From positions 1 to 64,000 of the forward strand of contig JANMDR010000280.1 in NCBI GenBank assembly GCA_031376425.1: a stretch of 64,000 bases of DNA, given 5' to 3'. This document shows positions 18,975 to 28,259 of the stretch, in pieces (within the stretch, counting starts at the first letter, position 1; the number at the start of each line of letters is the position of its first letter). A program made the position numbers and the translations under genes. The stretch comes from JANMDR01 sp031376425. Lineage in GTDB: Bacteria > Pseudomonadota > Gammaproteobacteria > Burkholderiales > Usitatibacteraceae. A model generated the notes under the pieces. The model worked only from the letters and a program-made list of their open reading frames with translations, was not told the origin of the DNA and searched no databases.

Positions 18975-20951
18975 CTAGCGGTACTTCATCACCCACTGGA
19001 TAACTAAAGGCTGCGCCATTTTGAAAGCAGCGGTTGAGCAGTAAACATGGGTTTTCATGGCACCGCTGTTTGATTTATAGCCATCGTCGGCTTGCGTTTT
19101 ATTGCTTGAGCAGCCGCTTAGCCCGCTCACTTCGAAGGCGTATACGTCGCCCTGTTGGAAATTTATCGTCGTACCATTAGTAGTGGCATCAGCAGAAAAT
19201 GATGCGAAATTTAAAGCGATTTCTTTTACGTCAAGTGCTCCTGCTGGCGTGTATTTATCGGTGCGCGTAATCACGCCAGGGGCAAAGGTATATTGTGTTT
19301 CTAGGGATAGACGAGCGTCTTTTATCGGGCTGTTTTTGCCTAGCTGTGTGAGCGCATCTTGCTGATATGTCACCTTCACAACGTCGCCAGTGTGCGTGCT
19401 TTGAATATTCTTGATGAATGCGGTACCAATTAAGCTGGTGCCGTCGGCGAGGGTAAATTTAGGCAACAGTTGCGGGTTTGCGTAACCGCTATCGGCAATG
19501 CCTGCAATCATTAAATTTGCATGGGGCAGCGGGTAATAAGGGCTGTTGGCGTGCTGTGTGGAACCACCATTTATCATCAGCAAACTAAACACTTTTTGAT
19601 TGTCGCGGACGATGGCCAGCGCACGGTCATACTCGCTCTGCGCAAAGCGCGTGAAGCTAAATGTGGGCTGTGTTTTTGCGAGCCATTCTTTGAAATCCGC
19701 TTTTGGAGTAATGTCTTTAAAACCCGCTTTATTCCAAATGGCATTGGTGTAGATTAACTGATGCAACAGCGAAAAGTTTTCACCCAAAATACGGTGTTTG
19801 CCACGGTAGGCATCGGTTCTGCGGCCTTTAGCCCACAGGTCAACAGACTTAGTCGCTGGGTCATACCAAAAATCAACATATTTGGCGGCGATGAGCGACG
19901 AGAACACATAGGCATACTGTTTTTCTTCGGGCGTCAAAACATCTAAGTAGGCGGCGACCGATAGAATTTCGAGGACTGATGTGTCGCCGTACGGGCCGAT
20001 ACTGCGGCCAAAACTAAAGCCATCGCCAGCGGTGTTGCCAATGTTGAGTGTAACCGTAGCGGCTTTGCGGAGGAGCGCCTTTAGTTCAGGCGTGACGGGC
20101 AGGCCGGTTTCAACGAAGCGCTGGCAAATTTCTGCGATCAACAAAATACTGTAACGGTCAAAGCGGCCTTCGCCATCGGTTTCGTCAGAAAAACCAAATT
20201 TGCCAGAGTACTTTTCGTAGTGCTTGAGCGTTTTATCAAGTAGCGTATTACTGCCCGATTCGTCCTCCCAGCCCATCAACATACGCAGGCGCGCAATGCT
20301 AAATGCGACGCCATAATAATTGGACGGCAGATTGATTAGGGTGTAATCGGTAGTGTTTACAAACTTGCGCCAGTCTAGTTTTTGCTTCAGTGCGGCTAAT
20401 GTTGCTGGGGTGAAGGCTTGGTCTAGCAACCCTGCATTTTTAAGTTTATATAAAGTGGAAAGGTAGTAATACATTCCCCATGTATCGTTATCGATATTGA
20501 TGGTTAAGTCAGCAATATCACGGTACTGGCTTAGTCGCGCTTTGAAATTGGGGTCTGAGGGTGCGGTGTTTAATACAACGTAGCCCAAGCCTAAAGCAAT
20601 TTTACCGGGCAAAAACTTATCGTTGCCCTTAAAGGCGGGATAGCCATCGACGGTCACTAACGCTTTTTCGGCGTTGAGCTTGTCAAAGAAATATTCAAGC
20701 TGTGGAAATAGCTCGTCTTGCACAATCTTATTCATTGGCGTGCCGGCCAACGGTGGCGAATAAGCAGTGGTGGCGAAACCGCGCGTGGCTGGCGAGAGGG
20801 CTGTAGTTGTTTTTACGGGAGCCGTTGCTGTTGGCGCGGCAGAAGTAGATCGCACTGTGTCGGGCGGTACAACCACCGTACAGGCTTGAAGTGTGCAGGC
20901 TGCAATTGCCAGCAGAGCAGTTTGTGCAAAATTAAGCGAAGTGGCGCGCAT
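18975..20951 (-). CDS. Large lipoprotein of the uronate locus, possible alpha/alpha-toroid polysaccharide lyase
   Basis: 658 aa with lipobox (LAIAACTLQAC, Cys about residue 24) and a Thr/Ala/Pro-rich linker to about residue 65. The central part (about 80–420) is rich in helices and aromatic residues, with conserved-looking segments LINLPSNYYGVAFSIARLR, SDETDGEGRFDRYS and FSFGRSIGPYGDTSVLEIL. The last 220 residues look beta-rich. Helical toroid plus beta-sheet is the layout of several lyase families (heparinase II/III-like, PL8, PL15, PL17), but I cannot place it in one. The position upstream of the TonB receptor and an operator-like site at 21085 support a role in polysaccharide breakdown. 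Confidence 0.5.
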   Translation of the reverse strand: MRATSLNFAQTALLAIAACTLQACTVVVPPDTVRSTSAAPTATAPVKTTTALSPATRGFATTAYSPPLAGTPMNKIVQDELFPQLEYFFDKLNAEKALVTVDGYPAFKGNDKFLPGKIALGLGYVVLNTAPSDPNFKARLSQYRDIADLTINIDNDTWGMYYYLSTLYKLKNAGLLDQAFTPATLAALKQKLDWRKFVNTTDYTLINLPSNYYGVAFSIARLRMLMGWEDESGSNTLLDKTLKHYEKYSGKFGFSDETDGEGRFDRYSILLIAEICQRFVETGLPVTPELKALLRKAATVTLNIGNTAGDGFSFGRSIGPYGDTSVLEILSVAAYLDVLTPEEKQYAYVFSSLIAAKYVDFWYDPATKSVDLWAKGRRTDAYRGKHRILGENFSLLHQLIYTNAIWNKAGFKDITPKADFKEWLAKTQPTFSFTRFAQSEYDRALAIVRDNQKVFSLLMINGGSTQHANSPYYPLPHANLMIAGIADSGYANPQLLPKFTLADGTSLIGTAFIKNIQSTHTGDVVKVTYQQDALTQLGKNSPIKDARLSLETQYTFAPGVITRTDKYTPAGALDVKEIALNFASFSADATTNGTTINFQQGDVYAFEVSGLSGCSSNKTQADDGYKSNSGAMKTHVYCSTAAFKMAQPLVIQWVMKYR

Positions 20952-21084
20952 TAAAAAACCTTTGAAATAGTTCTGAGTTGAGTTCCAAAATCCTGCAGGG
21001 TTGTTTCAAAAAGATGCGAATACTGTTGCTTCAATGTTGCTGTAGTGCCGCCGTAGTGCGGTTTAGCTCAAAAATGACCACAAA

Positions 21085-21099
21085 TGGTAACCGGTGTCA
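21085..21099 (-). promoter_or_regulatory. Operator-like site upstream of the large lipoprotein gene
   Basis: TGGTAACCGGTGTCA, identical over 15 bases to the site upstream of kduI and closely matched by the site before the hydratase-like gene. It lies about 135 bases upstream of the lipoprotein start. The central ACCGGT is typical of LacI-family operators, and a LacI-type regulator is encoded in the locus. Confidence 0.65.
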
Positions 21100-21223
21100 T
21101 AATATTATTTGCGCAATCACTTTGCTTGTCAAGAAGTTCTAATGCGGTGGAATTTAAACTGTTGTTTTTGCGTTGCAACGCGGCGGTGGAGGCGTCAGTC
21201 TTGCTTGGTGTAGTTATCTGCTG

Positions 21224-22261
21224 CTAGCGACGCACATCAAAACCGCCTGCTTTAAATGCAACAATATCGGCTTGCCTAAATAGGCTGGCATCACCAGGTA
21301 GAGCGTGTTTTAAACAAGTAAGAGCAAGGCCGGTTTGCGCCATGGCGGCAATACTGTCGCCAGATAAATAAGCGTGTAGCGCACCAGCTGCAAAAGCATC
21401 ACCCGCACCAATACGGTCAACTATCCCCGCTACCGTAACTTCCTCAGTTTGGGCGGAATCAGTTGGGGTATCTACGCGGGCGGAAAGGTGGTGGCAATCA
21501 GCGTCTTGCACGCGCCTTTCTGTGGACGCTATAAATTTCAAATCGGGAAACGCTGCAAATGCAGCGTCAGCCGCATCACGACGACGGCTTTCCCCGTCGT
21601 TAGAAAATTGCCTATCTAATATCAACGCAATATCTTGATGATTACCAAAGAAAATATCCGCGTAGCTTAGTAGCTTCGTGAGTATCGCTTTTGGATCGCT
21701 ATCCCAACTTTGCCAAAGCATCGCCCGATAGTTACCGTCAAACGAAACCGGGATATTTAAGCGCTTTGCTGCTGCTGCCGCGGCAAAGACGTGTTCGGTC
21801 GTCGCCATGCCAAGTGCCGGAGTAATACCCGACAGATGTAGTCGTGTTGCTCCAGCCAATAAGGTGTTCCAATCGTAGGCGTCTGGTTTCGCCAGTGCAA
21901 AGCTGGAATGCGCACGATCGTAAATAATTTCGGACGCGCGCAAACTTGCGCCTGGCGTTAGAAAATATAAACCCATACGTCCTGCGCTAAGTTGTACCCG
22001 CGTGCAGTCAACTCCATTTGCTCGTACTGCCGCAATAGCGCCGCGCCCAAGCCCGTTGTCGGGCACAGTGCTAATCATGGCGGTGTGGTGGCCTAAATTT
22101 GCTAAGCCAATGGCAACGTTGGCTTCGGCGCCGCCAACATGCAGGTTAAGCCGTGGTGACTGCATTAGTAATTCACGGTCAGGTGCCGCCAAACGAATCA
22201 GCATCTCGCCAAAAAAAACGATGCGGGCTGACGAAGAGCTTGGATTTGCTTGGCTTTGCAT
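21224..22261 (-). CDS. kdgK: 2-dehydro-3-deoxygluconokinase
   Basis: A PfkB-family sugar kinase, 345 aa. The N-terminal FFGEMLIRL and GGAEANVAIGLANLG match KDG kinases, and the C-terminal signature RIGAGDAFAAGALHA holds the catalytic Asp and anion hole. It phosphorylates 2-keto-3-deoxygluconate to KDPG, the Entner–Doudoroff intermediate. It follows kduD by 67 bases, so kduI–kduD–kdgK read as one unit. A KDPG aldolase is not present in this window. Confidence 0.88.
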   Translation of the reverse strand: MQSQANPSSSSARIVFFGEMLIRLAAPDRELLMQSPRLNLHVGGAEANVAIGLANLGHHTAMISTVPDNGLGRGAIAAVRANGVDCTRVQLSAGRMGLYFLTPGASLRASEIIYDRAHSSFALAKPDAYDWNTLLAGATRLHLSGITPALGMATTEHVFAAAAAAKRLNIPVSFDGNYRAMLWQSWDSDPKAILTKLLSYADIFFGNHQDIALILDRQFSNDGESRRRDAADAAFAAFPDLKFIASTERRVQDADCHHLSARVDTPTDSAQTEEVTVAGIVDRIGAGDAFAAGALHAYLSGDSIAAMAQTGLALTCLKHALPGDASLFRQADIVAFKAGGFDVRR

Positions 22262-22328
22262 GTGCGACCTTCAGTAAATCAAGTTTTTGTGGGATTCTGA
22301 ATGGACTAGCGTTGGTATAGAATCGTTG

Positions 22329-23084
22329 CTACCTTGCAAGCCACCCGCCATCAACCGCCAAAACATGGCCATCAACGTAATCTGAGGCTCGTGACGCCAA
22401 AAATACCGCAGCGCCGCCCATATCCTCAGGGTTGCCCCAGCGACCGGCTGGAATGCGAGCCACAATCTGTTGGCTGCGAGTAAGGTCTGTCTGCAACGCC
22501 TTGGTGTTATTAGTTTGAATATAGCCTGGCGCGATGGCGTTGACATTGATGCCCTTTGCCGACCATTCATTGGCCATTGCCTTGGTAAGCCCGCTCACGC
22601 CGCTTTTTGACGCGGTGTAGCTCGGTACCCGCACGCCGCCTTGAAAGCTCAGCATCGACGCAATGTTGATAATCTTGCCCTGTCCTGCTGCAATCATATG
22701 TTTAGCCGCCGCTTGCGCTAAAAAAAATAGCGATTTCAAATTGGTATCCATCACGGCGTCCCAATCGGCTTCGGTAAAATCGACACTATCGTTGCGGCGA
22801 ATAATGCCAGCGTTATTAACCAAAATATCAATGCGACCAAGCCCGGCAATTGTTTCAGTAATGATCCGATTTACGGGTTCAATAGTTGACAAATCCGCAG
22901 CGATGTTGATCGCGCGCTGACCGAGTGCGGTGATTTCTGCGTGCGTATCAACAGCTGCCGTTCGGCCGACTAGCGCCACATCAGCACCTGCACCGGCCAG
23001 TGCGATGGCGATAGCTTGCCCAATACCCGCATTTGCCCCAGTGACGATGGCTACCTTGCCGGTTAAATCAAACAAGGGGCTCAT
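22329..23084 (-). CDS. kduD: 2-dehydro-3-deoxy-D-gluconate 5-dehydrogenase (KduD-type SDR)
   Basis: A 251-aa SDR, the usual KduD length, that interconverts 2,5-diketo-3-deoxygluconate and 2-keto-3-deoxygluconate with NAD(H). It has [16 protein letters not shown], the NNAGIIRR segment, catalytic YTASKSG and the C-terminal [16 protein letters not shown] typical of KduD. The ATG at 23084 overlaps the kduI stop as ATGA, so translation is coupled; an upstream TTG frame at 23096 is less likely. Confidence 0.9.
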   Translation of the reverse strand: MSPLFDLTGKVAIVTGANAGIGQAIAIALAGAGADVALVGRTAAVDTHAEITALGQRAINIAADLSTIEPVNRIITETIAGLGRIDILVNNAGIIRRNDSVDFTEADWDAVMDTNLKSLFFLAQAAAKHMIAAGQGKIINIASMLSFQGGVRVPSYTASKSGVSGLTKAMANEWSAKGINVNAIAPGYIQTNNTKALQTDLTRSQQIVARIPAGRWGNPEDMGGAAVFLASRASDYVDGHVLAVDGGWLAR

Positions 23085-23917
23085 TTTAGTTGGCAAATAT
23101 CGAGCGTGTTTAAATCGGTGTAATCTAAATTTTCACCGCCCATTGCCCAAATGAATGCATATGATTTTGTACCTGATCCCATATGCACCGACCACGGTGG
23201 CGAGATGACGGCGGTTTCATTTTCAATGACGATATGGCGCATAGCATCTGGTTCGCCCATGTAGTGAAAAACCCGATCATTGTCGCCTAAACCAAAATAT
23301 AAATACACTTCGCTGCGGCGGTCATGCAGGTGTGGCGGCATGGTATTCCACACGCTGCCGGTTTCCAAAATGGTTAAACCCAAAAGCAGTTGCGCGCTAT
23401 CGCAAACACCAGGAATGACAAACTGGTAAATAGTGCGCTTGTTGGATGTTTCTAAATCACCCCGCAGCAGCGGTGTGGCTTGCGCAATCGAAATTTTCTT
23501 CAGCGCACAAGCTTTGTGCGCCGGAAGTGAGGTGATGTAGTACCGCGCCTGCGCGCCAGAAAAGGTGACAACTTTGCTACCCATCGGTACATACAAGCAA
23601 TCGCGCGGATCCATTTCAATCCGTTCCCCATCGACCATAATCACGCCAGAACCCGCGCCTATATTGACGACACCCATTTCGCGTCGTTCCAAAAACGGTT
23701 GACCCACTGCACTTTTTGGCTCGGTTTGATCGGGCAGTTTAAGCTCAGCATCGCCCGGCACTGCGCCGCCGATAACAAAGCGCTCATTGTGCGAATAGTT
23801 GAGGATAACGCGGCCCGTTTCGAACATGCCGCTTACCATATAGCGGTCGCGTAGCGCATCGTTACTGACACTGTCCATCATATCGGGGTGGGTAGCGTGA
23901 AAAGTTTTATGGAACAC
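23081..23917 (-). CDS. kduI: 4-deoxy-L-threo-5-hexosulose-uronate ketol-isomerase
   Basis: 278 aa, the same length as characterised KduI. It isomerises the linear form of the unsaturated uronate released by lyases to 2,5-diketo-3-deoxygluconate. The bicupin fold shows in [20 protein letters not shown], then the metal-binding segment [18 protein letters not shown] with the H-x-H...E set, and [20 protein letters not shown] with another His. First gene of the kduI–kduD–kdgK unit, with an operator-like site about 50 bases upstream. Confidence 0.95.
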   Translation of the reverse strand: MFHKTFHATHPDMMDSVSNDALRDRYMVSGMFETGRVILNYSHNERFVIGGAVPGDAELKLPDQTEPKSAVGQPFLERREMGVVNIGAGSGVIMVDGERIEMDPRDCLYVPMGSKVVTFSGAQARYYITSLPAHKACALKKISIAQATPLLRGDLETSNKRTIYQFVIPGVCDSAQLLLGLTILETGSVWNTMPPHLHDRRSEVYLYFGLGDNDRVFHYMGEPDAMRHIVIENETAVISPPWSVHMGSGTKSYAFIWAMGGENLDYTDLNTLDICQLK

Positions 23918-23965
23918 GGAAATCTCCAGACAGTTGAAATGACATTGGAATAATCATAGCTATTA

Positions 23966-23980
23966 TGGTAACCGGTGTCA
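23966..23980 (-). promoter_or_regulatory. Operator-like site upstream of kduI
   Basis: TGGTAACCGGTGTCA, about 50 bases upstream of the kduI start, identical to the site at 21085. The placement is right for repression of kduI–kduD–kdgK by the LacI-type regulator next door. Confidence 0.7.
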
Positions 23981-24112
23981 ACAAGGTATTTATTTTAGGT
24001 AAAAAATTTGTACGTTCTACTAAAAAATGAGTCAAATGTGGCGTCGATGGTGCTTCATATGCCTATTGGCTACATCAACGGCAATATCCGATAGGCTGCT
24101 AGCCGTTGTAAG

Positions 24113-25198
24113 TTATGTTTTATCTTTTTTAGGCGGTGCCACTGAGCCACGCCGAATGAGCGTGGAAAAAAATGTGGAAGGTTCTTCTTCCTCAATTTCA
24201 GAATGAGCGAAGATGCCATTAATTAGCTTAAGCGCGGCCGAACGCCCCATGGCAACAATGGGCCAGCGTACAGTAGTGAGCGGCGGCCAAACTCGCGGAG
24301 CAATTGGCGTGTCATCAAAGCCGATGATGGATAAATCTTCGGGTACGCCCAAGCCACGCTCGCGGGCTGCAAACAACACGCCCGCGGCCATCTCATCATT
24401 ACACGCAAATATAGCAGTGGGGCGTGGTGATAGTGCCAGCAAACTATCGGCTGCGGTGATGCCGGATTCAAAAGTGTAATGCCCTTCAGCAATTAGGCTT
24501 CGTGGCAGCTTTATTCCTGCTTCTGCCAATGCAAATTCAAAGCCCTCGCGTCGTTCCCGCGCGGAGCGAAAGCCATGCGGCCCTGTCACCAGCCCGATAC
24601 GTTTGTGATCCTGCGCAATCAAATAGCGCACCGCATCTACAACCGCGTCCCGATCATTTGAGGCCACCATGTGCGCCGCATTATCAAGCATGGCTGAGCC
24701 CATGCGCACGTAGCGACAACCAACTTCATCACAAAGCTTAGCGATCAAATCATTTTCAGAGACCGGGGGCAAAATAACCACACCAAACAATCGCTGCCGT
24801 TCCAGAAAGCTCCGGATATCATCTAACATCGTTGCCGAGCCCCTATCCACTGGGCGTACCACGAGTTCGCAATCGGTATCACGGAGCGCTTCTAAAATTC
24901 CTTGTTGTACATTGAGGATCATTTGCGCATTGGGGTTATCGTAAATCAAGCCGATTAAAAAATTTCGTCCCAACGCTAAGGCTCGCGCTTGCGGGTTAGG
25001 CACATAACCGGTTTCTTGAATCACCGCTTCAACGCGCTCGCGAGTTTTTTCATTTAGTAAGGGCGAACGGTTAATCACGCGGCTGACGGTTTTTTTGGAT
25101 ACACCCGCCAGCCTAGCAATATCATTAATGGTGGGTTTGCCAGTTGTTGCAGGCAAGTTTGCCGTGGCGGATTCGCGTTTTTTTGCAGTGGTGGCCAT
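24113..25198 (-). CDS. LacI-family transcriptional regulator of the uronate locus
   Basis: About 361 aa. After a short basic N-terminal extension, the LacI helix-turn-helix PTINDIARLAGVSKKTVSRV is followed by the hinge and a periplasmic-binding-like sensor domain (FLIGLIYDNPNAQMILNVQQ, IFACNDEMAAGVLFAARERG, LSIIGFDDTPIAPRVWPPLT). The ATG at 25198 was chosen because the 26 codons upstream are unlike the family. It is divergent from the hydratase-like gene and downstream of kduI on the same strand. Inferred to bind the ACCGGT-centred sites in this locus; the effector is probably a pathway intermediate. Confidence 0.88.
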   Translation of the reverse strand: MATTAKKRESATANLPATTGKPTINDIARLAGVSKKTVSRVINRSPLLNEKTRERVEAVIQETGYVPNPQARALALGRNFLIGLIYDNPNAQMILNVQQGILEALRDTDCELVVRPVDRGSATMLDDIRSFLERQRLFGVVILPPVSENDLIAKLCDEVGCRYVRMGSAMLDNAAHMVASNDRDAVVDAVRYLIAQDHKRIGLVTGPHGFRSARERREGFEFALAEAGIKLPRSLIAEGHYTFESGITAADSLLALSPRPTAIFACNDEMAAGVLFAARERGLGVPEDLSIIGFDDTPIAPRVWPPLTTVRWPIVAMGRSAALKLINGIFAHSEIEEEEPSTFFSTLIRRGSVAPPKKDKT

Positions 25199-25305
25199 AG
25201 TAAATATAGATTGTTTCGTTGGGTTGATGTCGGCTCGTGGAAATTTAAAGTTAGTGAGGAGCCAAAAACGAGGCAAAGTGCTAAAAATAACTCCGTGCTC
25301 CTTGA

Positions 25306-25320
25306 TGGCACCGGTACTGG
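25306..25320. promoter_or_regulatory. Weaker ACCGGT-centred site upstream of the regulator gene
   Basis: TGGCACCGGTACTGG shares the central CACCGGT with the other sites but is less similar outside it. About 110 bases upstream of the regulator start, it could serve autoregulation. Confidence 0.35.
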
Positions 25321-25577
25321 CGGGTATTACACTGCAGACTGATCGTTGTTACTAGCTTACACCAGCTTGGTAACGTGAACTGGAATTGTTACGCTAGAAA
25401 ATCTGCAGTAGCGCTCAAAGTAGAGTTTGAAAATTAATAATGCACGAAGATCGTTATAAATAGGGCGTTCCCACGCGTAGCGAGAGCACCACGAATAGGC
25501 TGGCCACGGTTCCGCAAATTCATCTCAGATAAAAATACGCTAAATTTTAATAATAATATTGGCGAGTTGCTTGCAAA

Positions 25578-25592
25578 TGACACCGGTTTCCT
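25578..25592 (+). promoter_or_regulatory. Operator-like site before the hydratase-like gene
   Basis: TGACACCGGTTTCCT on the plus strand; its reverse complement contains GGAAACCGGTGTCA, matching the sites at 21085 and 23966. It overlaps codons of the longest open frame of the downstream gene, which argues that the true start is further downstream. Confidence 0.65.
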
Positions 25593-25638
25593 TTACCATC
25601 AATTTAATCGCACACAATCTAAATTTCTTGGGGGTCAG

Positions 25639-26529
25639 TTGCATTCAAATATCACGACTGAAGAAGCTATTGCGGAAAAATTTGTGGCCGCGCGACGGAG
25701 TGGCGCTGCATTAGCTCGTTTTCCCGGTGAAGCACCGCAAACGCTCAAACAAGCATATTGCATACAAGATTTTGCCATTGCTCGTGTGGCTGATGCGATT
25801 GCCGGTTGGAAGGTCGGGCGCAGTTTCCCGCCGCACTCAATCAACTTTGGTAGTGATCGCTTGGCAGGGCCTATTTTCAAAAATTTGGTACAAGTTCTTG
25901 GTGCGTCAGCGCCAGATCAATTTAAATCAGTAGAGCAAAAATCTCTAGCGTTAGCAGTATTACCAGTAGGCTCCATCTATCGTGGCGGTTTTGGCGCTGT
26001 TGAGGCTGAGTTCTTGCTGCGTCTCGGTTCGACTCCAAAGGCTGGGCAAATGAAATTTAGCCTAGGCGAAGCAGCGGCATTAATTGATACTGTCCACGTG
26101 GGTATTGAAATCGCTAGCTCGCCAATGGCAACGATTAATGATTTTGGCCCTGCCGTTACGATATCGGACTTTGGAAATAATAATGGTTTGATTGTCGGTG
26201 GTGAAATAATGGACTGGCGCTCCAGCGATTTCAGTAATTGGATTGTCTCTACCGCTGTCGATGATGTCGAAGTGGGGCGTGGCAGCGCATCAGTTTTTCC
26301 AGATGGGCCAATTGGTTCGGTGCGTTTTTTATTAGAGCTTATGGCGGAACGCGGAATTACGCTCGCCGCAGGCACATGGGTTTCCAGCGGCGCGATAACT
26401 GGCGTACATAATGTGCATAAAGGGCAACGTGTTAAGGCCAGCTTTAGTAGTGGCTTAAGTGTAAGTTGTTTGGTAGCAGAAGTGCCTCGTGCTGTAGAAA
26501 TTATAGAAAAAGCACAGTCTGTTGGCTGA
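25639..26529 (+). CDS. 2-keto-4-pentenoate hydratase / FAH-superfamily enzyme
   Basis: About 296 aa from the TTG at 25639, which follows a GGGGGTC ribosome site; the open frame extends 24 codons upstream through an operator-like site. The protein resembles the MhpD/HpcG hydratase and decarboxylase group: AYCIQDFAIARVADAIAGWK near the N terminus, EAEFLLRLG (acidic metal ligands), IEIASSP, and the C-terminal TWVSSGAITGVHNVHKGQRV. Members act on 2-keto acids with a metal ion. In this locus it may process a 2-keto-3-deoxy acid, but this is inference; the reaction is not known. Confidence 0.75.
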   Translation: MHSNITTEEAIAEKFVAARRSGAALARFPGEAPQTLKQAYCIQDFAIARVADAIAGWKVGRSFPPHSINFGSDRLAGPIFKNLVQVLGASAPDQFKSVEQKSLALAVLPVGSIYRGGFGAVEAEFLLRLGSTPKAGQMKFSLGEAAALIDTVHVGIEIASSPMATINDFGPAVTISDFGNNNGLIVGGEIMDWRSSDFSNWIVSTAVDDVEVGRGSASVFPDGPIGSVRFLLELMAERGITLAAGTWVSSGAITGVHNVHKGQRVKASFSSGLSVSCLVAEVPRAVEIIEKAQSVG

Positions 26530-26655
26530 AGATGTGCTGACAGCTAAGTGCAAAGAATTAAATTAGGATGTTTGAAACCCGCTCGTTTTCTAATGTAAGT
26601 CAACCGCAACACAGGCCTTAAGTTAAATGTAGTGTGTTGCATAAGTAATCAATAA

Positions 26656-26670
26656 ATTGGACCGTTCAAT
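26656..26670. promoter_or_regulatory. Near-perfect palindrome upstream of the TRAP transporter
   Basis: ATTGGACCGTTCAAT is a 15-base palindrome with one mismatched pair, 36 bases before the dctP-like start. It differs from the ACCGGT sites and could be an operator for another regulator; a GntR-type site is conceivable but not shown. Confidence 0.3.
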
Positions 26671-26705
26671 GCAAGAACGTGCGCCGCTAACCTGAGGATA
26701 TACAA

Positions 26706-27698
26706 ATGGCTAAATTCTTTAAAAACACAATGATGCGCGCTCTCCTTGCTGCAGGTGCCGTGTTAGCGATGACGTCTGCGGTGGTGAGTGCGCGTGATTT
26801 CAGAGCATCTGACGTGCATCCTGCTGACTATCCCACGGTAGTTACTGTAAAGGAAATGGGCAAAATGCTCAGCGACCGTAGTGGCGGACGTTTAGGCATC
26901 AAAGTATTTCCAAGCGGTAGCCTAGGAACTGAAAAGGATAATATTGAACAGCTAAAAATTGGTGGCTTGGATATGATGCGTATCCATATCAGCACCTTAA
27001 ACAGTGTGGTGCCTGAAACCATGGCAACTGTGTTGCCCTTTGTGTTTCGATCAACGGCGCATATGCGCAAAGCGCTTGACAGTAACATCGGCGATGAAAT
27101 TTTAGCCGCGATGGAACCACATGGCTTGGTTGGCTTGGCGTTCTACGATAGTGGTTCGCGTTCGTTCTACACCGCAAAAAAACCGATCAAAAGTTTAGCG
27201 GATATGAAAGGCTTAAAGATTCGCGTGCCGCAGTCAGATTTATTTGTTGCCATGATTGAATCATTGAACGCTAACCCCACACCGATGCCTCTTGGCGAGG
27301 TCTATACAGCGCTTAAAACAGGCATTGTCGACGCTGCAGAGAATAACTGGCCATCCTATGAATCTTCACGACACTTTGAAGCTGCAAAATACTATAACGT
27401 TAGCGAACACTCTCATGCGCCTGAAGTACTCGTGTTCTCGAAAAAAGTCTGGGACAAATTGAGTAAAGAAGATCAAGCCCTGATCCGCAAAGCGGCTAAA
27501 GATTCGGTGCCGGTGATGCGCAAGCTTTGGGATGAACGTGAGTTAAAGTCGCGCAAAGTGGTTGAAGCTGCTGGTGCGCAAGCAGTTACCATCGCGAATC
27601 GCCAAGAGTTTGTTGATGCGATGAAGCCGGTTTACACCAAGTTCGTCAATACGCCAAAACTTAAAGACTTGGTTAAGCGCATACAAGAAACACAGTAA
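26706..27698 (+). CDS. TRAP transporter substrate-binding protein, DctP family
   Basis: 330 aa with a signal peptide ending near AVVSARDFR. This periplasmic binder delivers an organic acid to the DctQM membrane pair. The family pattern is present: FPSGSLGTEKDNIEQLKIGG, LPFVFRSTAHMRKAL, MKGLKIRVPQSDLFVAMIES with the Arg that clamps the ligand carboxylate, and ALKTGIVDAAENNWPSYESS. The context suggests a uronate or unsaturated uronate-derived ligand. First of three TRAP genes. Confidence 0.92.
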   Translation: MAKFFKNTMMRALLAAGAVLAMTSAVVSARDFRASDVHPADYPTVVTVKEMGKMLSDRSGGRLGIKVFPSGSLGTEKDNIEQLKIGGLDMMRIHISTLNSVVPETMATVLPFVFRSTAHMRKALDSNIGDEILAAMEPHGLVGLAFYDSGSRSFYTAKKPIKSLADMKGLKIRVPQSDLFVAMIESLNANPTPMPLGEVYTALKTGIVDAAENNWPSYESSRHFEAAKYYNVSEHSHAPEVLVFSKKVWDKLSKEDQALIRKAAKDSVPVMRKLWDERELKSRKVVEAAGAQAVTIANRQEFVDAMKPVYTKFVNTPKLKDLVKRIQETQ

Positions 27699-27731
27699 TG
27701 ATGCAGTTCATATAACAATAAGGGGGAACGC

Positions 27732-28259
27732 GTGGAACATACAGCGTCGCGCAGCAATAAACCTGCAAATCTTTTCACGCGTTTCAACATCCAGCTTGCG
27801 AAATACGGCATGTATTTTTCGATGACTGGACTGTTTGTCATCATCGCCATTGTGGGTTATCAAGTGTTCGGTCGCTATGTGCTCAACGATAGCCCAACTT
27901 GGGCGGAAAACCTCGCGCTAGTGCTCATTCTTTATGTGACGCTTATAGGCGCAGCGGTGGGTGTGCGCGATGCGGGACACATCGGCATGGAATCAATTAT
28001 CGTGCTTTTGCCTGAACGCGTTCGTCATAAGATTGAAATGGTGATTCACGTGTGCGTGGCGCTTTTTGGCGCTGCGATGGTTTATAACGGCTGCATTTTG
28101 GGTGCGTCAGTCGCTGCCTACAAGCTGGCCAATATTAACTTGTCGGAAGCATGGCGCTACGTGCCTTTGGTTTTTTCTGGTGTTCTCATTATTTTATTTT
28201 CTCTTGAGCATTTGCTCGCGCTGATTAACGGCACAGAAGTGGAGGCAACATGGAGTTAG
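27732..28259 (+). CDS. TRAP transporter small permease, DctQ family
   Basis: 175 aa with four hydrophobic helices and the family segment FGRYVLNDSPTWAENLALVLILY. Starts with GTG after AAGGGGGAA. It partners the large permease, whose start lies inside its 3' end (10-base overlap). Confidence 0.9.
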   Translation: MEHTASRSNKPANLFTRFNIQLAKYGMYFSMTGLFVIIAIVGYQVFGRYVLNDSPTWAENLALVLILYVTLIGAAVGVRDAGHIGMESIIVLLPERVRHKIEMVIHVCVALFGAAMVYNGCILGASVAAYKLANINLSEAWRYVPLVFSGVLIILFSLEHLLALINGTEVEATWS

